A stretch of 64,000 nucleotides of DNA from TH-plancto1 sp043777375. Its GTDB lineage: Bacteria > Planctomycetota > Planctomycetia > Planctomycetales > Planctomycetaceae. Position numbers and translations under genes: made by a program. The DNA lies in contig JAYWHX010000133.1 in the NCBI GenBank assembly GCA_043777375.1, positions 1 through 64,000 of the forward strand. The letters run 5' to 3'. The notes below the pieces were generated by a model, which did not search any database, had not been told where the DNA came from, and was given only the letters and a program-made list of their open reading frames with translations. Positions 27,275 through 36,011 of this stretch are shown here, in pieces. Within the stretch, counting starts at the first letter, position 1; each line of letters starts with the position of its first letter.

Positions 27275-28417
27275 CTACTTGTCTTTGGACTTGCCTGCTG
27301 AAGTTGCAATCACTAGGGTCATCACGGTCGACGTACTGCCTTGCTTCGCTTCCCAGCAGACGATGGCGAAATTGCTCGCTGGATTCGAAGCCACTACTGG
27401 ATCTCGGGCGGTCGTGGCGAGCTGTTGAACCTTCCCAGGGAGGCCGATCTGCATGGACAACGCCCCTTCACGGCCACTGGTCCAGACCATGACCGGTCCC
27501 GCTGCTGACCAAGCGGCCCAAGGTTGCTGCCCCGATCCCAATCGCCGCTCTTTCTTTCCATCACCCAGCGTGGCAAACACTTCGTTGTCACGTCGCCAGA
27601 CGGTAACGAGCCCTTTCTGGCCATCGGAAGCCAACATGCCCCCATCCATCGGACAAGCGTTCAGAGTCCAACTCCCTTGGCCAAGTTGGTGTCCCTTCGT
27701 GAAAGCCACCCCGTCTTCGGTGTTGGTCAGAAACATGTCGCGTTTCCCCTTCCATGAGTTACGAAACATGATGGTTGCGCCACCCATTGGCCTACCAATG
27801 ATCGACGGATGACAGCACTCGCAAACGCTTCCTTCAGGAGAGCGATAAGCCCGCACGTTCCCGTTCCAAGTCTGGCCGTCGTCGCTGCTGACTGCGGTGT
27901 AGATCTCACTCTTTCCACTCCGCAGATCGAGCCAGACGCACCAGACCTCACCGTCCGGCCCAGCGGCCATGCCATGCAAGCCTTCTCTCGCAAAATCGGG
28001 AGCATCGTTGACCCGAATTGCATCAGACCAACTGGTCCCGTCATCTGTCGACCGCCATAGCAGCAGATCTCCGTCCCGTCCCTTGCCTTGCTTCCCTCCA
28101 ATGGCTGTCACCACCACAGCAGTACCAGTCCGGACCACTCGCGGACCGCGACGCATTCCGAGGGAAAGGTTGGGGCAATGGATCGCACTCGTGGCAGCGC
28201 TAAAGGTCGCTCCCCGGTCGTGCGAGGTGGTCAGGCGAATTTCGTGATCAACGGCGCACACGACATCCACCGTACCGTCGTCCGAGACGAACGCCTGCGG
28301 CTGCCGGGGTGCATTTTTCAGTTCGCCCGTGGCAAGGGTCAGCGGAGTTGACTCCGCTCGAACCAGGTGCGGACACAGCAACAGAATCGCCCAGATCAGC
28401 ATGCAACGACTCATCAT
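27275..28417 (-). CDS. Exported BNR/sialidase-like repeat protein
   Basis: 380 residues from the ATG at 28417, which has AGGAG at normal spacing. A signal peptide (CMLIWAILLLCPHLVRA) is followed by a six-bladed-propeller-type sequence with at least three Asp boxes (SHDRGATF, STDDGTSW, SSDDGQTW). A Cys cluster SVCECCHPSIIG sits in the middle. Asp boxes occur in sialidases but also in many non-enzymatic propellers. The catalytic Arg triad of sialidases is not evident, so I would not call it a neuraminidase. Its place in a metal operon and the CECC cluster suggest a periplasmic accessory role. Confidence 0.72.
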   Translation of the reverse strand: MMSRCMLIWAILLLCPHLVRAESTPLTLATGELKNAPRQPQAFVSDDGTVDVVCAVDHEIRLTTSHDRGATFSAATSAIHCPNLSLGMRRGPRVVRTGTAVVVTAIGGKQGKGRDGDLLLWRSTDDGTSWSDAIRVNDAPDFAREGLHGMAAGPDGEVWCVWLDLRSGKSEIYTAVSSDDGQTWNGNVRAYRSPEGSVCECCHPSIIGRPMGGATIMFRNSWKGKRDMFLTNTEDGVAFTKGHQLGQGSWTLNACPMDGGMLASDGQKGLVTVWRRDNEVFATLGDGKKERRLGSGQQPWAAWSAAGPVMVWTSGREGALSMQIGLPGKVQQLATTARDPVVASNPASNFAIVCWEAKQGSTSTVMTLVIATSAGKSKDK

Positions 28418-28505
28418 GGAATGGACTCCTAGACTTGGAACGGGGAAGGACAGTGAGGGGCAATGGATCGAGGGCGGTTGCCCTTGGCAGCGCTGCACGG
28501 ATCGT

Positions 28506-28862
28506 CTACCGCGACTGGTCAGAAATGACTTTGGCCTTCAGTTCCGCAACCTTGGCCAGTGTCTGCTCGGGATTCGCCAAGGCTTTCTTTTCGCAGCCTT
28601 TGCAGCAGACCCAGATCGTCTGGTCTTTGATGGACAACTTGAACGGAGCGCCCATCGAACCCAAGGGTTCAGATGCCATCACAGCGCAGTAGCCTTGTGT
28701 GGTGGCTGACACGCGGTCTTCGTCACTGAGTTTTGCGAGCGTCGCTGCCTGTTTCGGATCGACGTTCGAACCAGCAGAAGGAGCGCTCGGCGCTCCGGTA
28801 CATCCGACGAGCGAGAATGCGAGCCCACCGACAGCGGCAGCAATCAAACAGAGGCGTTTCAT
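28506..28862 (-). CDS. Small lipoprotein with TRASH/YHS-like Cys cluster
   Basis: 118 residues from the ATG at 28862. The lipobox is FSLVGC. The mature domain has one Cys in GYCAVMASEPLG, then WVCCKGCEKKALANPEQTL, a Cys spacing like that of TRASH/YHS metal-binding domains. It would hold a soft metal in the periplasm. It lies between the HMA protein and BNR protein genes in the same direction, with about 85-base gaps. Confidence 0.75.
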   Translation of the reverse strand: MKRLCLIAAAVGGLAFSLVGCTGAPSAPSAGSNVDPKQAATLAKLSDEDRVSATTQGYCAVMASEPLGSMGAPFKLSIKDQTIWVCCKGCEKKALANPEQTLAKVAELKAKVISDQSR

Positions 28863-28945
28863 GGTAGTTCCTAACAGGAGGTTTGACACGAACAAAGAAG
28901 AGAATGGGCCGACGCGAGCGCGAATCGGCCCACACACAGTGGACA

Positions 28946-29290
28946 CTAGGACTTGGGTTTTTCAGTGAAGCTGCCGCTCGGTCCATCGAGCTGGGTCGGC
29001 GTATAGCCCGCCTTCTCGACCGCCTCCCACATGGCCCGAGGAGAGAGGGACTTGTCGACTTTGGGGGTCACCGTCGCGATTCCCGCTTTGACATCGATCT
29101 TGACCGTGGCGACCTCCTTGACGGTCTTGAGCTTGCCTTCGACCTTCTTGGCGCAAGCTGCACAGTGCAGCCCCTCGATGGAGATCGATGTGCCGAGTTT
29201 TGCGTCATCAGCGGCGGATGATTCGAACGGTGTGGTCGTGAGTCCCAGGCACATGGCCAGCGACGCCAGTAACAGTTTGAGATGATTCAT
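28946..29290 (-). CDS. Periplasmic HMA-domain metallochaperone
   Basis: 114 residues from the ATG at 29290. The signal peptide MNHLKLLLASLAMCLGLTTT is followed by one heavy-metal-associated domain with the metal site GLHCAACAKKVEGKL and a ferredoxin-like beta-alpha-beta-beta-alpha-beta pattern ending EAVEKAGYTPTQLDG. It likely binds Cu(I) or a related metal in the periplasm and passes it on. The upstream in-frame extension to 29404 is not signal-like and is rejected. Confidence 0.85.
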   Translation of the reverse strand: MNHLKLLLASLAMCLGLTTTPFESSAADDAKLGTSISIEGLHCAACAKKVEGKLKTVKEVATVKIDVKAGIATVTPKVDKSLSPRAMWEAVEKAGYTPTQLDGPSGSFTEKPKS

Positions 29291-29416
29291 GGATGTTCTT
29301 TCCAGACATGGGGAACTTGATTGAGTGTCGGTACAACCGACACTGAGAAGTGCTCTGCGGTCACGTTCAGCCAGTTCTTTGGCAGGGCGGCGAAGTCTTG
29401 GCAACGGTGATTCGGG

Positions 29417-30301
29417 CTACGGCTTGACGTAGGTTTCGGGAGCCTTGATCTCGTTCGGGGAGGCTTTCGCCAGTTTGACGAATTCATCCACACACGGCGG
29501 GCAGCAGAACTCGTAGCTCTTGCCACCGACGATCCAGGTGAATTGAGGATTGGCCAATGTCTGGGTGATCGGGCAAATCTTCTCACCCGATTTCGGGAAC
29601 ATGTTGTGCGCCGACTTGAGTCCCACAAACTTGGCGCTCGCCGTGACACCGCCATTCGCCTTGATGTCCTCGGGGGTATAGCTCCCGCCGGGAGTGAGAT
29701 ACAGTTCTCGCTCGGCCTCGTCAGCTACCTTCTCGGGAACGCCTTCCATGTGAGGCTCAGTCGCTGACTCGAATCCCATGCGGAATCGTTCGCCAGCAAT
29801 GACAATGTTAGGAATCGTGATCGAGAGCTTTTTGCCATCGAGTCCTGCGGGCAACTGGCCAGTGAATTGCGAAGTGCGGCCCTCCGCATCGCCCTCTTGA
29901 GGCTCGGGTTCCATCGAAAACGACTGTGAGGCCGGATCACCCTCAGCCTTCACGAAGGCTTTGAGGGTCTGCTGTTCAATGTCAATGACTCGCGATTCGT
30001 CATTGCCCAACGTGTAGAGTCGCAGGACGCCTCCCTTCTCGAACACGGCTTCCGCGTGATAGCTGTCTCGTCCCAGTGAGACCATGATTCCTCCATGGGC
30101 TCCGGCCTTGTGGCCGTGTTCAGAGGTGTCTGTGGCTACGACTGGAGTCGCATCGGGAGCGGCGGGTGTCACAGCATTCACCGCTGGGGCTTTCTGCTCG
30201 ACACTTGGTACAGCTGCCGGTCTTTGTTCGCTGCAGCCTACCAAGCACGCGCAGGCCACAACCGCTGACGCCCATGCGCCACGAGAGAGAGTGGGAAACA
30301 T
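29417..30301 (-). CDS. Lipoprotein with C-terminal TRASH/YHS-like metal domain
   Basis: 294 residues. Lipobox CLVGC (Cys23). A His-containing segment HGHKAGAHGGIM precedes a beta-rich region (about 70-190) typical of adaptor-like or CusF-like periplasmic proteins. The C terminus has KICPITQTLANPQFTWIVG followed by YEFCCPPCVDEFVKLA, a YHS/TRASH-like Cys cluster. It probably traps metal ions outside the inner membrane. It is the first well-supported gene of the minus-strand metal cluster. Confidence 0.78.
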   Translation of the reverse strand: MFPTLSRGAWASAVVACACLVGCSEQRPAAVPSVEQKAPAVNAVTPAAPDATPVVATDTSEHGHKAGAHGGIMVSLGRDSYHAEAVFEKGGVLRLYTLGNDESRVIDIEQQTLKAFVKAEGDPASQSFSMEPEPQEGDAEGRTSQFTGQLPAGLDGKKLSITIPNIVIAGERFRMGFESATEPHMEGVPEKVADEAERELYLTPGGSYTPEDIKANGGVTASAKFVGLKSAHNMFPKSGEKICPITQTLANPQFTWIVGGKSYEFCCPPCVDEFVKLAKASPNEIKAPETYVKP

Positions 30302-30495
30302 GATCTACTCCTGCCTCGCTGCAACCGCGAGGCTTCGTCTAGGGGAGGGATGGCAGAATCCGCGCAGCCATGAAATGACGCGTCAGAATCGCAGTCTCAT
30401 CGAGAGCATCACGACGAGATTCCGCCGAAACCGGAAAACCGGAATGCATGGATCAGCCAGTCAGCTATTCCGCTGAGGCTGTTCCGGGTTGGCAA

Positions 30496-30966
30496 TCAGC
30501 TACGCCACGAGCACAGTACCACGCAGATATCATGCGCCGACGGGAACGCACACTCATCGCATTCATATAATTCCGCACACGAGTCACCCTGATGAATCGG
30601 CAACGTGTACAGCTTCATTTCATCGCATTGAGCTAGATGACCCAGCCAGAAGGTCGTCATATTCGACGGACCGCAAATCTTCTCGGGCACACTGGAGCAA
30701 GGCGATTTAGTACATTGACAGTGGTGGGGTGCTGGATGCGATGACGGCAGTTCCGCACAATGGCCCCTCTGGTTGGCTCGGCGGCTCGAAGTGCCAGTAG
30801 AAATTGAGTCACAGCAACAGTCCGATGAGCCGGTGCTGTCTGCTCCAAGCGAAACGCAGAATCTCACAGCGGAAACGATACGGGCAGCCGAACAGCAGCA
30901 CGGGCTGAAACCCGTGATACCCAGCGCCAGCCAGTACGTTGTGAGCAGCCATCGGAACAAGACCAT
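30496..30966 (-). CDS. Possible exported Cys-rich small protein
   Basis: 156 residues. The N terminus reads like a membrane signal (VLFRWLLTTYWLALGITGFS), followed by CCCSAAR, SSDCCCDS, HHCQCTKSPCS and further Cys. TAGGAG lies just before the ATG. Cys-rich exported proteins fit this metal island, but codon use is not decisive and there is no family match, so it may be a chance frame. If real, it would head the metal cluster, 194 bases before the next gene. Confidence 0.45.
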   Translation of the reverse strand: MVLFRWLLTTYWLALGITGFSPCCCSAARIVSAVRFCVSLGADSTGSSDCCCDSISTGTSSRRANQRGHCAELPSSHPAPHHCQCTKSPCSSVPEKICGPSNMTTFWLGHLAQCDEMKLYTLPIHQGDSCAELYECDECAFPSAHDICVVLCSWRS

Positions 30967-31112
30967 TGACTCCTAGAGGAGGTATTCTATGTCGACCACA
31001 TGGCCGGGTCTACATCACTTTCACGGAAACGGCTGGTCTGACGTATGAGATGTTGATCCCTTTCTCATCGAAACCCAAGCAAATCGCCACCGTCACTAGC
31101 TGCCGCCGATCT

Positions 31113-31319
31113 TCATGAGAAACCAAGGAGAGTTGAGTACCCCCGGCTGTTCGCGGTTTCCCAGTCGATGTGCGACAGGAACTTCTCAATGTATTCGGCC
31201 TTGCGGTTCTGATAGTCGATGTAGAAGGCGTGTTCATACGTGTCGATCATGATGAGCGGGGCTGCCATCCACAGCACTCCCATCGCGTGTTCGTCGCTGG
31301 GGAACCCCTGCCAGATCCG
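31113..31319 (-). pseudogene. Superoxide dismutase (Fe/Mn) C-terminal remnant
   Basis: Minus-strand translation gives GVLWMAAPLIMIDTYEHAFY, then IDYQNRKAEYIEKFLSHIDW. This matches the C-terminal half of Fe/Mn superoxide dismutases, including the metal-ligand region (D-x-YEHA). No start or N-terminal domain exists upstream, because the sequence runs straight into the TolC-type remnant on the other strand. The frame ends at 31113-31115 after unrelated residues. It is a gene fragment, not an active enzyme. Confidence 0.8.
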
Positions 31320-31337
31320 CAGTCGACCGGCTGGACT

Positions 31338-32111
31338 CTAGGCACCTTTGAGTCACTCGCTCTGTCCAATAACCCGGCCATCCAGCAAGCCACTGCCTCG
31401 GCCAGCAAAGCGGTGGGATTCCGCAATCAGGTCGGACGTAAACCGAACCCGGTCGTCGGCTACATCGGAACTCTGCCCGACACGCCAGAACCTCGCGACT
31501 GGCAGCTGGTCTCCTCGGAAATACTCGCCTCCAGTCCCGAGATGCAGTCCGCTCGATCCTGCTTGACCCGCGCACTGGCCAACATCACTCGGCAGGAAGC
31601 CCAGGCGACACCCTACCTCTCCTTTATGCTGGCGGCTGGTCGCGACAACGGAACTGGCTCTGGGATGGTCAATGCTCAGGTCGGAATGCCGATCCCGGTG
31701 CATAACGCGAACCAGGGTAACATCTCGGCAGCTCACGCAGAGTATTGCCGCGCCTCCCAAGATGTCCGTCGCACCGAACTGGCCATCCAATCACGTCTCG
31801 CCCAAGCACAAAACGAGTACGAATCCGCATCTGCCGCCGTCGAGCAGTATCGCGCACAAATCTTGCCCCGAGCTGTGGAGACCCTGAAACTAGTGGAGGA
31901 CGCCTATGCAGCCGGGGAGTTTGACTTCTTGCAGGTCTTAGTTGCCCGCCGAACGTACTTCGATTCGAACTTAGCGTACCTAACCGCCTAGTCCGAACTG
32001 GCGCAAGCGGCAAGCCTCGTGGATGGCCTGGTACTCACCGGTGGCCTTGACTCGACGTGAGATACCAAGTTCGACAGCGGACTCCGGGATCAAGCATTGA
32101 ACGGACAATAG
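31338..32111 (+). pseudogene. CzcC/TolC-type outer-membrane efflux protein, degenerate
   Basis: The translation resembles the outer-membrane channel subunit of metal RND systems: ALSNNPAIQQATASASKAVG, QVGRKPNPVVGYIG, VGMPIPVHNANQGNISAAHAEY and LKLVEDAYAAGEFDFLQVLVARRTYF. The N-terminal signal and first segment are gone, replaced by antisense dismutase sequence, and the middle is shortened. In-frame stops occur at 31989 (TAG) and 32058 (TGA), yet related sequence continues past both (SELAQAASLVDGLVLTGGLDS ... GLRDQALNGQ) to a final TAG at 32109. The pump system therefore lacks a working channel gene in this window. Confidence 0.82.
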
Positions 32112-33126
32112 TTGGATAGCGATAGAAGCAATCACGCTTGCGCGATGCGGCATCATTCCCGCAAGTTCATTTTGGATCGATGCAACATTCATCGGATCAA
32201 CCGTCGGCTCCGAAGGCCCACGCTGGGGGCCAGCTCGAGATTGATTACGGGATTGTTCGAATGTCCGATCCCCTATCGCCTTGCGGCGAATGATCGTAGG
32301 CAGCGTCTACGCGAGGGGCTTCTACGGATTCCATTGGTTCGCTAATGCTGTCACAGAGTTCTCGGACATTTCTCGGACAGGCTGCCCCGCATCTCCCGGC
32401 GTTTGGTATCGGGCTCGTTGTCTCGCTTCGCTCAGAAATGGGTCTTGGTTGCGTGGAGTCGTATTGTGAGCGGGTCAGCACCCGACGATGAGTATCGACA
32501 CTCCAGCTTCGATTAGAACGCGATCACGACCATTCCCCGTGCGACACGGATGTTCCTCGGCCTGCGTGCCATGTTCATTGGAGCCTGACAGAGGTCATGG
32601 AGTGTTGATGTTGTGCGGTCGTTGACAAAGGGCGAATGAGTGGGATGACTCCCCTACCGCATGGCTGGTGTTGTGGAGCCATTTCGCGGCGGGTCGTCGC
32701 AACGCTTTCAGCATGGTTGCGGAGCGGTTTCCGCTGGGTGGTTGGAACCTGCTATGGGACTCCCTTTCGGGGATTCGAGAGACTGGCGGATGGGTTTCGG
32801 AAGCGTGTTGAAGGTGGGGTTTGGCAGCGTGCCGAGAACCGTTCGGGAAGGGTATTGGTGGAAGTGTTTCGGAAGGCCAGTGCGGCAGGCGTGTGGGTGT
32901 CGGTCGCAGAGGTTTTGGTAAGAATGTGATCGGTTGTCGCGGAACCCATCGAAAGGCCGTTTGGTAGTCGCTCAATCCCCTATCGACCGCTGTATTGTAG
33001 CTTGCGATAGTCGGTCGGAGTCTCGTCTGAAAAGCAGCTTGAGAGGTTAGCGGAAAGGTTGCCGAATGCGCTTGGCGGCTAGCTGTCGCAGGAGTACCTT
33101 GGGACGTATCACTCCCCTACTCCCCT
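32112..33126. other. Gene-free, partly G-skewed region upstream of replication genes
   Basis: About 1 kb with no believable gene. From about 32640 to 32930 the plus strand is strongly G-rich against C (in 32761-32820 I count about 26 G and 9 C). Short repeated words occur: TTTCGGAAG at 32795 and 32867 with TTCGGGAAG at 32842, a tandem TTCTCGGACAT/TTCTCGGACAG at 32359-32380, and CTCCCCTA before the next gene. It lies directly before an HTH gene and a RepA-like gene, so it may hold promoters or an origin. Confidence 0.4.
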
Positions 33127-33717
33127 ATGTCGAACTTTCTGACGGTCAAAGAAGCGGTTGAGCGGACGGGTTTGTCGGACTCGGCAATTCGTCGGGTGAT
33201 CTATCCGATACTCAAGGCTGACAAGCATGCGGATCGGCAGTTGATTGAACCCAACCCGGCGGATGCTCGGGCACTGCGGGTGAAGGGGGAGAACTTTGCG
33301 TGGAAGATCTCGGAGGAGTTGCTGGATCGGGAGATGCAGGAGCGGGTGAAGAAGGCGAAGCCTGAGCCGAAGGCCGGAGGAGCGGCATCCGTCGGGAACG
33401 AGCATTTGCTGGCCATGTTGCAGATGCTCCAGAAAGAATTGGACATCAAGAACCAGCAGATCGAATCTCAGAATCAGCTTCTGAAGGGGTTCTCGGAACG
33501 GATGCACGAGGGGAACGTCCTCATCGGATCGCTCCAGAAGCAGCTGTCAGTCGGAAGCGGTTCGCCTCGCAGTTCTGATCCGGTCGATGTTGAGTCCGCA
33601 CCGGCTTCGTCGCAGTCAGAACGATCCCCAGATGCGGTAGAAACCAAGCCCAAAGCATCTCCGGAGAAGGGGACTGCGAAGACCAAGAAACACTGGCTGT
33701 TCCGTAACATCCTCTAA
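33127..33717 (+). CDS. HTH/coiled-coil protein next to the replication initiator
   Basis: 196 residues. The N terminus looks like a helix-turn-helix of excisionase/MerR style (FLTVKEAVERTGLSDSAIRRVIYP). It is followed by a short basic region, a coiled coil (about 95-135, LLAMLQMLQKELDIKNQQIE) and a disordered Ser/Pro/Lys-rich tail ending WLFRNIL. It precedes the RepA-like gene by 9 bases on the same strand. It may regulate rep, act in partition or bind the origin. No family name is certain. No clear ribosome site precedes its ATG. Confidence 0.7.
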   Translation: MSNFLTVKEAVERTGLSDSAIRRVIYPILKADKHADRQLIEPNPADARALRVKGENFAWKISEELLDREMQERVKKAKPEPKAGGAASVGNEHLLAMLQMLQKELDIKNQQIESQNQLLKGFSERMHEGNVLIGSLQKQLSVGSGSPRSSDPVDVESAPASSQSERSPDAVETKPKASPEKGTAKTKKHWLFRNIL

Positions 33718-33726
33718 CCCGCATTC

Positions 33727-35229
33727 GTGGCTTCTCCCGCATCCGCCACTGGCTTGAACGCAGACACGCTGGCTGACCAGGCGGAGAAGTCGTCCGCCAA
33801 GCGTTACCGCCTTCCCGGAATTGCCCGAGAGGGGATTGCTCAATTGAGCTTGCTCGAAACGGCACTCTGGCCGCTCAAGGGCGGTGCCCGCGAGACTTCG
33901 ATGTTCGACACGTCGTACCACTTCCAGGTCGGCAAGGAGAAACGCGAAGCTCGCGTCAGTGTGTATGCACCGCTCGGGATGCAGTCGATTGATGAGTACG
34001 TCCTCTGGGGACTCCTCGGCACCAGCCTGTCGCATACGGAGAAGAATCACACGCTGATGGCGACGCCGTACTGGATGATCCAGCAACTCGGCATGTCGAT
34101 CGGTGGATTTCAATATGATCAGCTGCGGGCGTCGTTGGAGCGACTGGCGACCGTCGCGTATCAGAACACGGCGTTTTATAACCCGGTCACGCAACAGCAC
34201 GAGCGGGCGACCTTTCACTTTCTGTCGGCGTACCTGCCGACCAAAGGCCGAGGAGGTGGCGTCGATCCCGAGCGGGCGTGGCGGGTCGAGTGGTCACCGC
34301 ACTTCTATGAGATGTGCCAGGCAACAGGCGGCACGCTGCTGTTCGACCTCGATGTCTATCGTGACCTCAGCCCGGCAGCTCGGCGGCTGTTCTTGAAACT
34401 CAAGGACCGGTTCTGGCGGTCAAAGCGGGTGTTCATGAATGTCGATGACCTGACGATCAACGGCCTTGGGTTCTCGGCGGATCGACCGCTCAAGAAGCGG
34501 AAATTCGACCTCACGGCGTGCATCCGCGAACTGCTGGACCAGGGCATCATCGAACTTGGTCAGGGGCACACCGAACCCAAGGATCTGTTTCTCAAGCGGG
34601 GAACCGGCCTGTACGTCGTCCAATTCTTCGAAGGGCCATACTTCCGCCAACCGCTCGCCGAACGCACCACAGGCCAACAGAAGGCCATCACAGATGATCC
34701 GCTGTACGAGCCACTCCGGACGATCGGTGTCGACGAAGCGGCTATCCGCCGACTCTTCAAGAAGCACGCTCGCGGGCTGATCCAACGCTGGGTCCGTGTC
34801 ACCGATGCCGCGATGCACGAGCATCCCACCGGCTTCCCCGGTTTCAAGACTTCCCCAGCTGCGTTTCTGGTCGATGCGATCCAGAACCAGCGGATGCCGC
34901 CCGACTGGAGTTTTGCCCATGAGAAAGACCGCCAGCGTCGCAGCTGGGAAGTGGAACGCTACTCCCAAGCGACTGCCGAGTCCGAGTTGCGAGAGCAGCA
35001 CCAGAGTGAGCGAAACGCCGCTCTGCAAGCCTATCTGGCGACCGCCGAAGGACGGACGCAGCACACCAGCTACGAGTCGAAGTTTCGGGAGTTCTACGAG
35101 ACGGTGGAACCACACCGCTCCCGCGAAGCCGCTCGTGAGGCAACCATCGCCAAGATCGAACGCGAACATCTTCAGTTCCCAGACTTCGGGGTCTGGCTGC
35201 TCAAACAGCATTCACCGACCGCCCAATGA
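33727..35229 (+). CDS. RepA-like plasmid replication initiator
   Basis: 500 residues from a GTG. The central region (about 45-310) resembles the replication initiator protein A family: VSVYAPLGMQSIDEYVLWGL, TPYWMIQQLGMSIGG, YDQLRASLERLATVAYQN, WSPHFYEMC and LDVYRDLSPAARRLFLKLKD, i.e. tandem winged-helix type origin binding. The C-terminal third is charged and helical. It would bind iterons and open the origin of a plasmid-like replicon. Iteron-like repeats lie just past its stop codon. The family is assigned by pattern recognition; no plasmid group can be named. Confidence 0.75.
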   Translation: MASPASATGLNADTLADQAEKSSAKRYRLPGIAREGIAQLSLLETALWPLKGGARETSMFDTSYHFQVGKEKREARVSVYAPLGMQSIDEYVLWGLLGTSLSHTEKNHTLMATPYWMIQQLGMSIGGFQYDQLRASLERLATVAYQNTAFYNPVTQQHERATFHFLSAYLPTKGRGGGVDPERAWRVEWSPHFYEMCQATGGTLLFDLDVYRDLSPAARRLFLKLKDRFWRSKRVFMNVDDLTINGLGFSADRPLKKRKFDLTACIRELLDQGIIELGQGHTEPKDLFLKRGTGLYVVQFFEGPYFRQPLAERTTGQQKAITDDPLYEPLRTIGVDEAAIRRLFKKHARGLIQRWVRVTDAAMHEHPTGFPGFKTSPAAFLVDAIQNQRMPPDWSFAHEKDRQRRSWEVERYSQATAESELREQHQSERNAALQAYLATAEGRTQHTSYESKFREFYETVEPHRSREAAREATIAKIEREHLQFPDFGVWLLKQHSPTAQ

Positions 35230-35241
35230 CGCTGGCCGGTC

Positions 35242-35320
35242 TTGGTGATCGCCGGACCTTTTTGCGAGTCACGACTTGGTGGTTGCCGGACCCGCTATTG
35301 GTGATCGCCGGACCTTTTTG
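35242..35320. repeat. Iteron-like direct repeats after rep
   Basis: An identical 23-base unit beginning TTGGTGATCGCCGGACC and ending TTTTTG occurs at 35242-35264 and 35298-35320. A shorter variant TTGGTGGTTGCCGGACC lies at 35276-35292. Three same-direction copies within 80 bases directly behind the initiator gene look like an origin iteron set. The CCGGACCTTTTTG ends could alternatively give weak terminators. Confidence 0.6.
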
Positions 35321-35696
35321 AAAAGGGGAGCCTTGGTCGACGGCAACCTGAAGCCACGAATCAGTCACTCCGAATCTCCCGACAAAGCGTCGTATCAAAG
35401 CGATCTCTGTAGAAGCAAAGCGACGCGGGCTATCGCCCGTCTGCTTGGAAGAAAAACGACAACGGGGGACGGACAGATGGAGCGGTCCGCCGTGTCGATC
35501 GACTCAGGAGAGAAGAGGGGAGTGAACCCCGCTCAACGTGGGCCGGAGTGAAGAAGGTCCGCCGCGCGACCGCCGACCGATCGCCCACACAGGCGAACAA
35601 TACAGGAGCGGAAGGCGATCAGAGATCGACCACAACACGGCTCCTGAGAGCCATAAACCCACCACACCCGAGGGGCGAGAGCGTCGTCGGCTACCG

Positions 35697-35959
35697 CCGC
35701 GACAGGCTGGCTTCCGACGGCTGGCACTGACGTGACTCGCGCTCGCGTAACCCCGCCTGTCGCGGCCCTGCCAAAGCGCAGGCCACGACGCTCCGCCCGC
35801 ACCACTCAGGCCCCACGACCTGTCGCGGGCCGCATGTGCGGCACCACACCACGGCCAGGAGCCGTGGAGCCACCGGGCGAGTGCCCGCCGCGCGTCCCGT
35901 GCGTTCGTGCCGGAGGCACGACGGGACACGACGCCACGCGGGATGACGGCGGTGCCGTC
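35697..35959. other. Dense array of GC-rich hairpins between rep and primase genes
   Basis: Consecutive perfect stems: GCCGCA-TG-TGCGGC (35829-35842), CCACGGC-CAGGA-GCCGTGG (35849-35867), CGGGC-GAGT-GCCCG (35874-35887), an outer GTCCCGT/ACGGGAC (35894-35900, 35921-35927) around CGTGCC-GGA-GGCACG (35906-35920), and GACGGC-GGT-GCCGTC (35945-35959). The 10-mer CCTGTCGCGG stands at 35756 and 35819 and inverted at 35697. A further CAGCGC-AGGA-GCGCTG (36013-36028) lies at the end of the primase gene. It could be an origin of transfer, a single-strand initiation site or a structured RNA. The rest of 35321-36011 shows no gene. Confidence 0.65.
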
Positions 35960-36011
35960 TGGGTTCGCATGTCCGGATGTGTGACGGATGTTGACCGTGA
36001 AGGCGTTCGAC

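Noticed and set aside
32595..32975. 126-codon minus-strand frame before the replication genes
   Set aside because: Pro/His/Arg-rich composition mirrors the G-skew of the region, with no ribosome site or homology.
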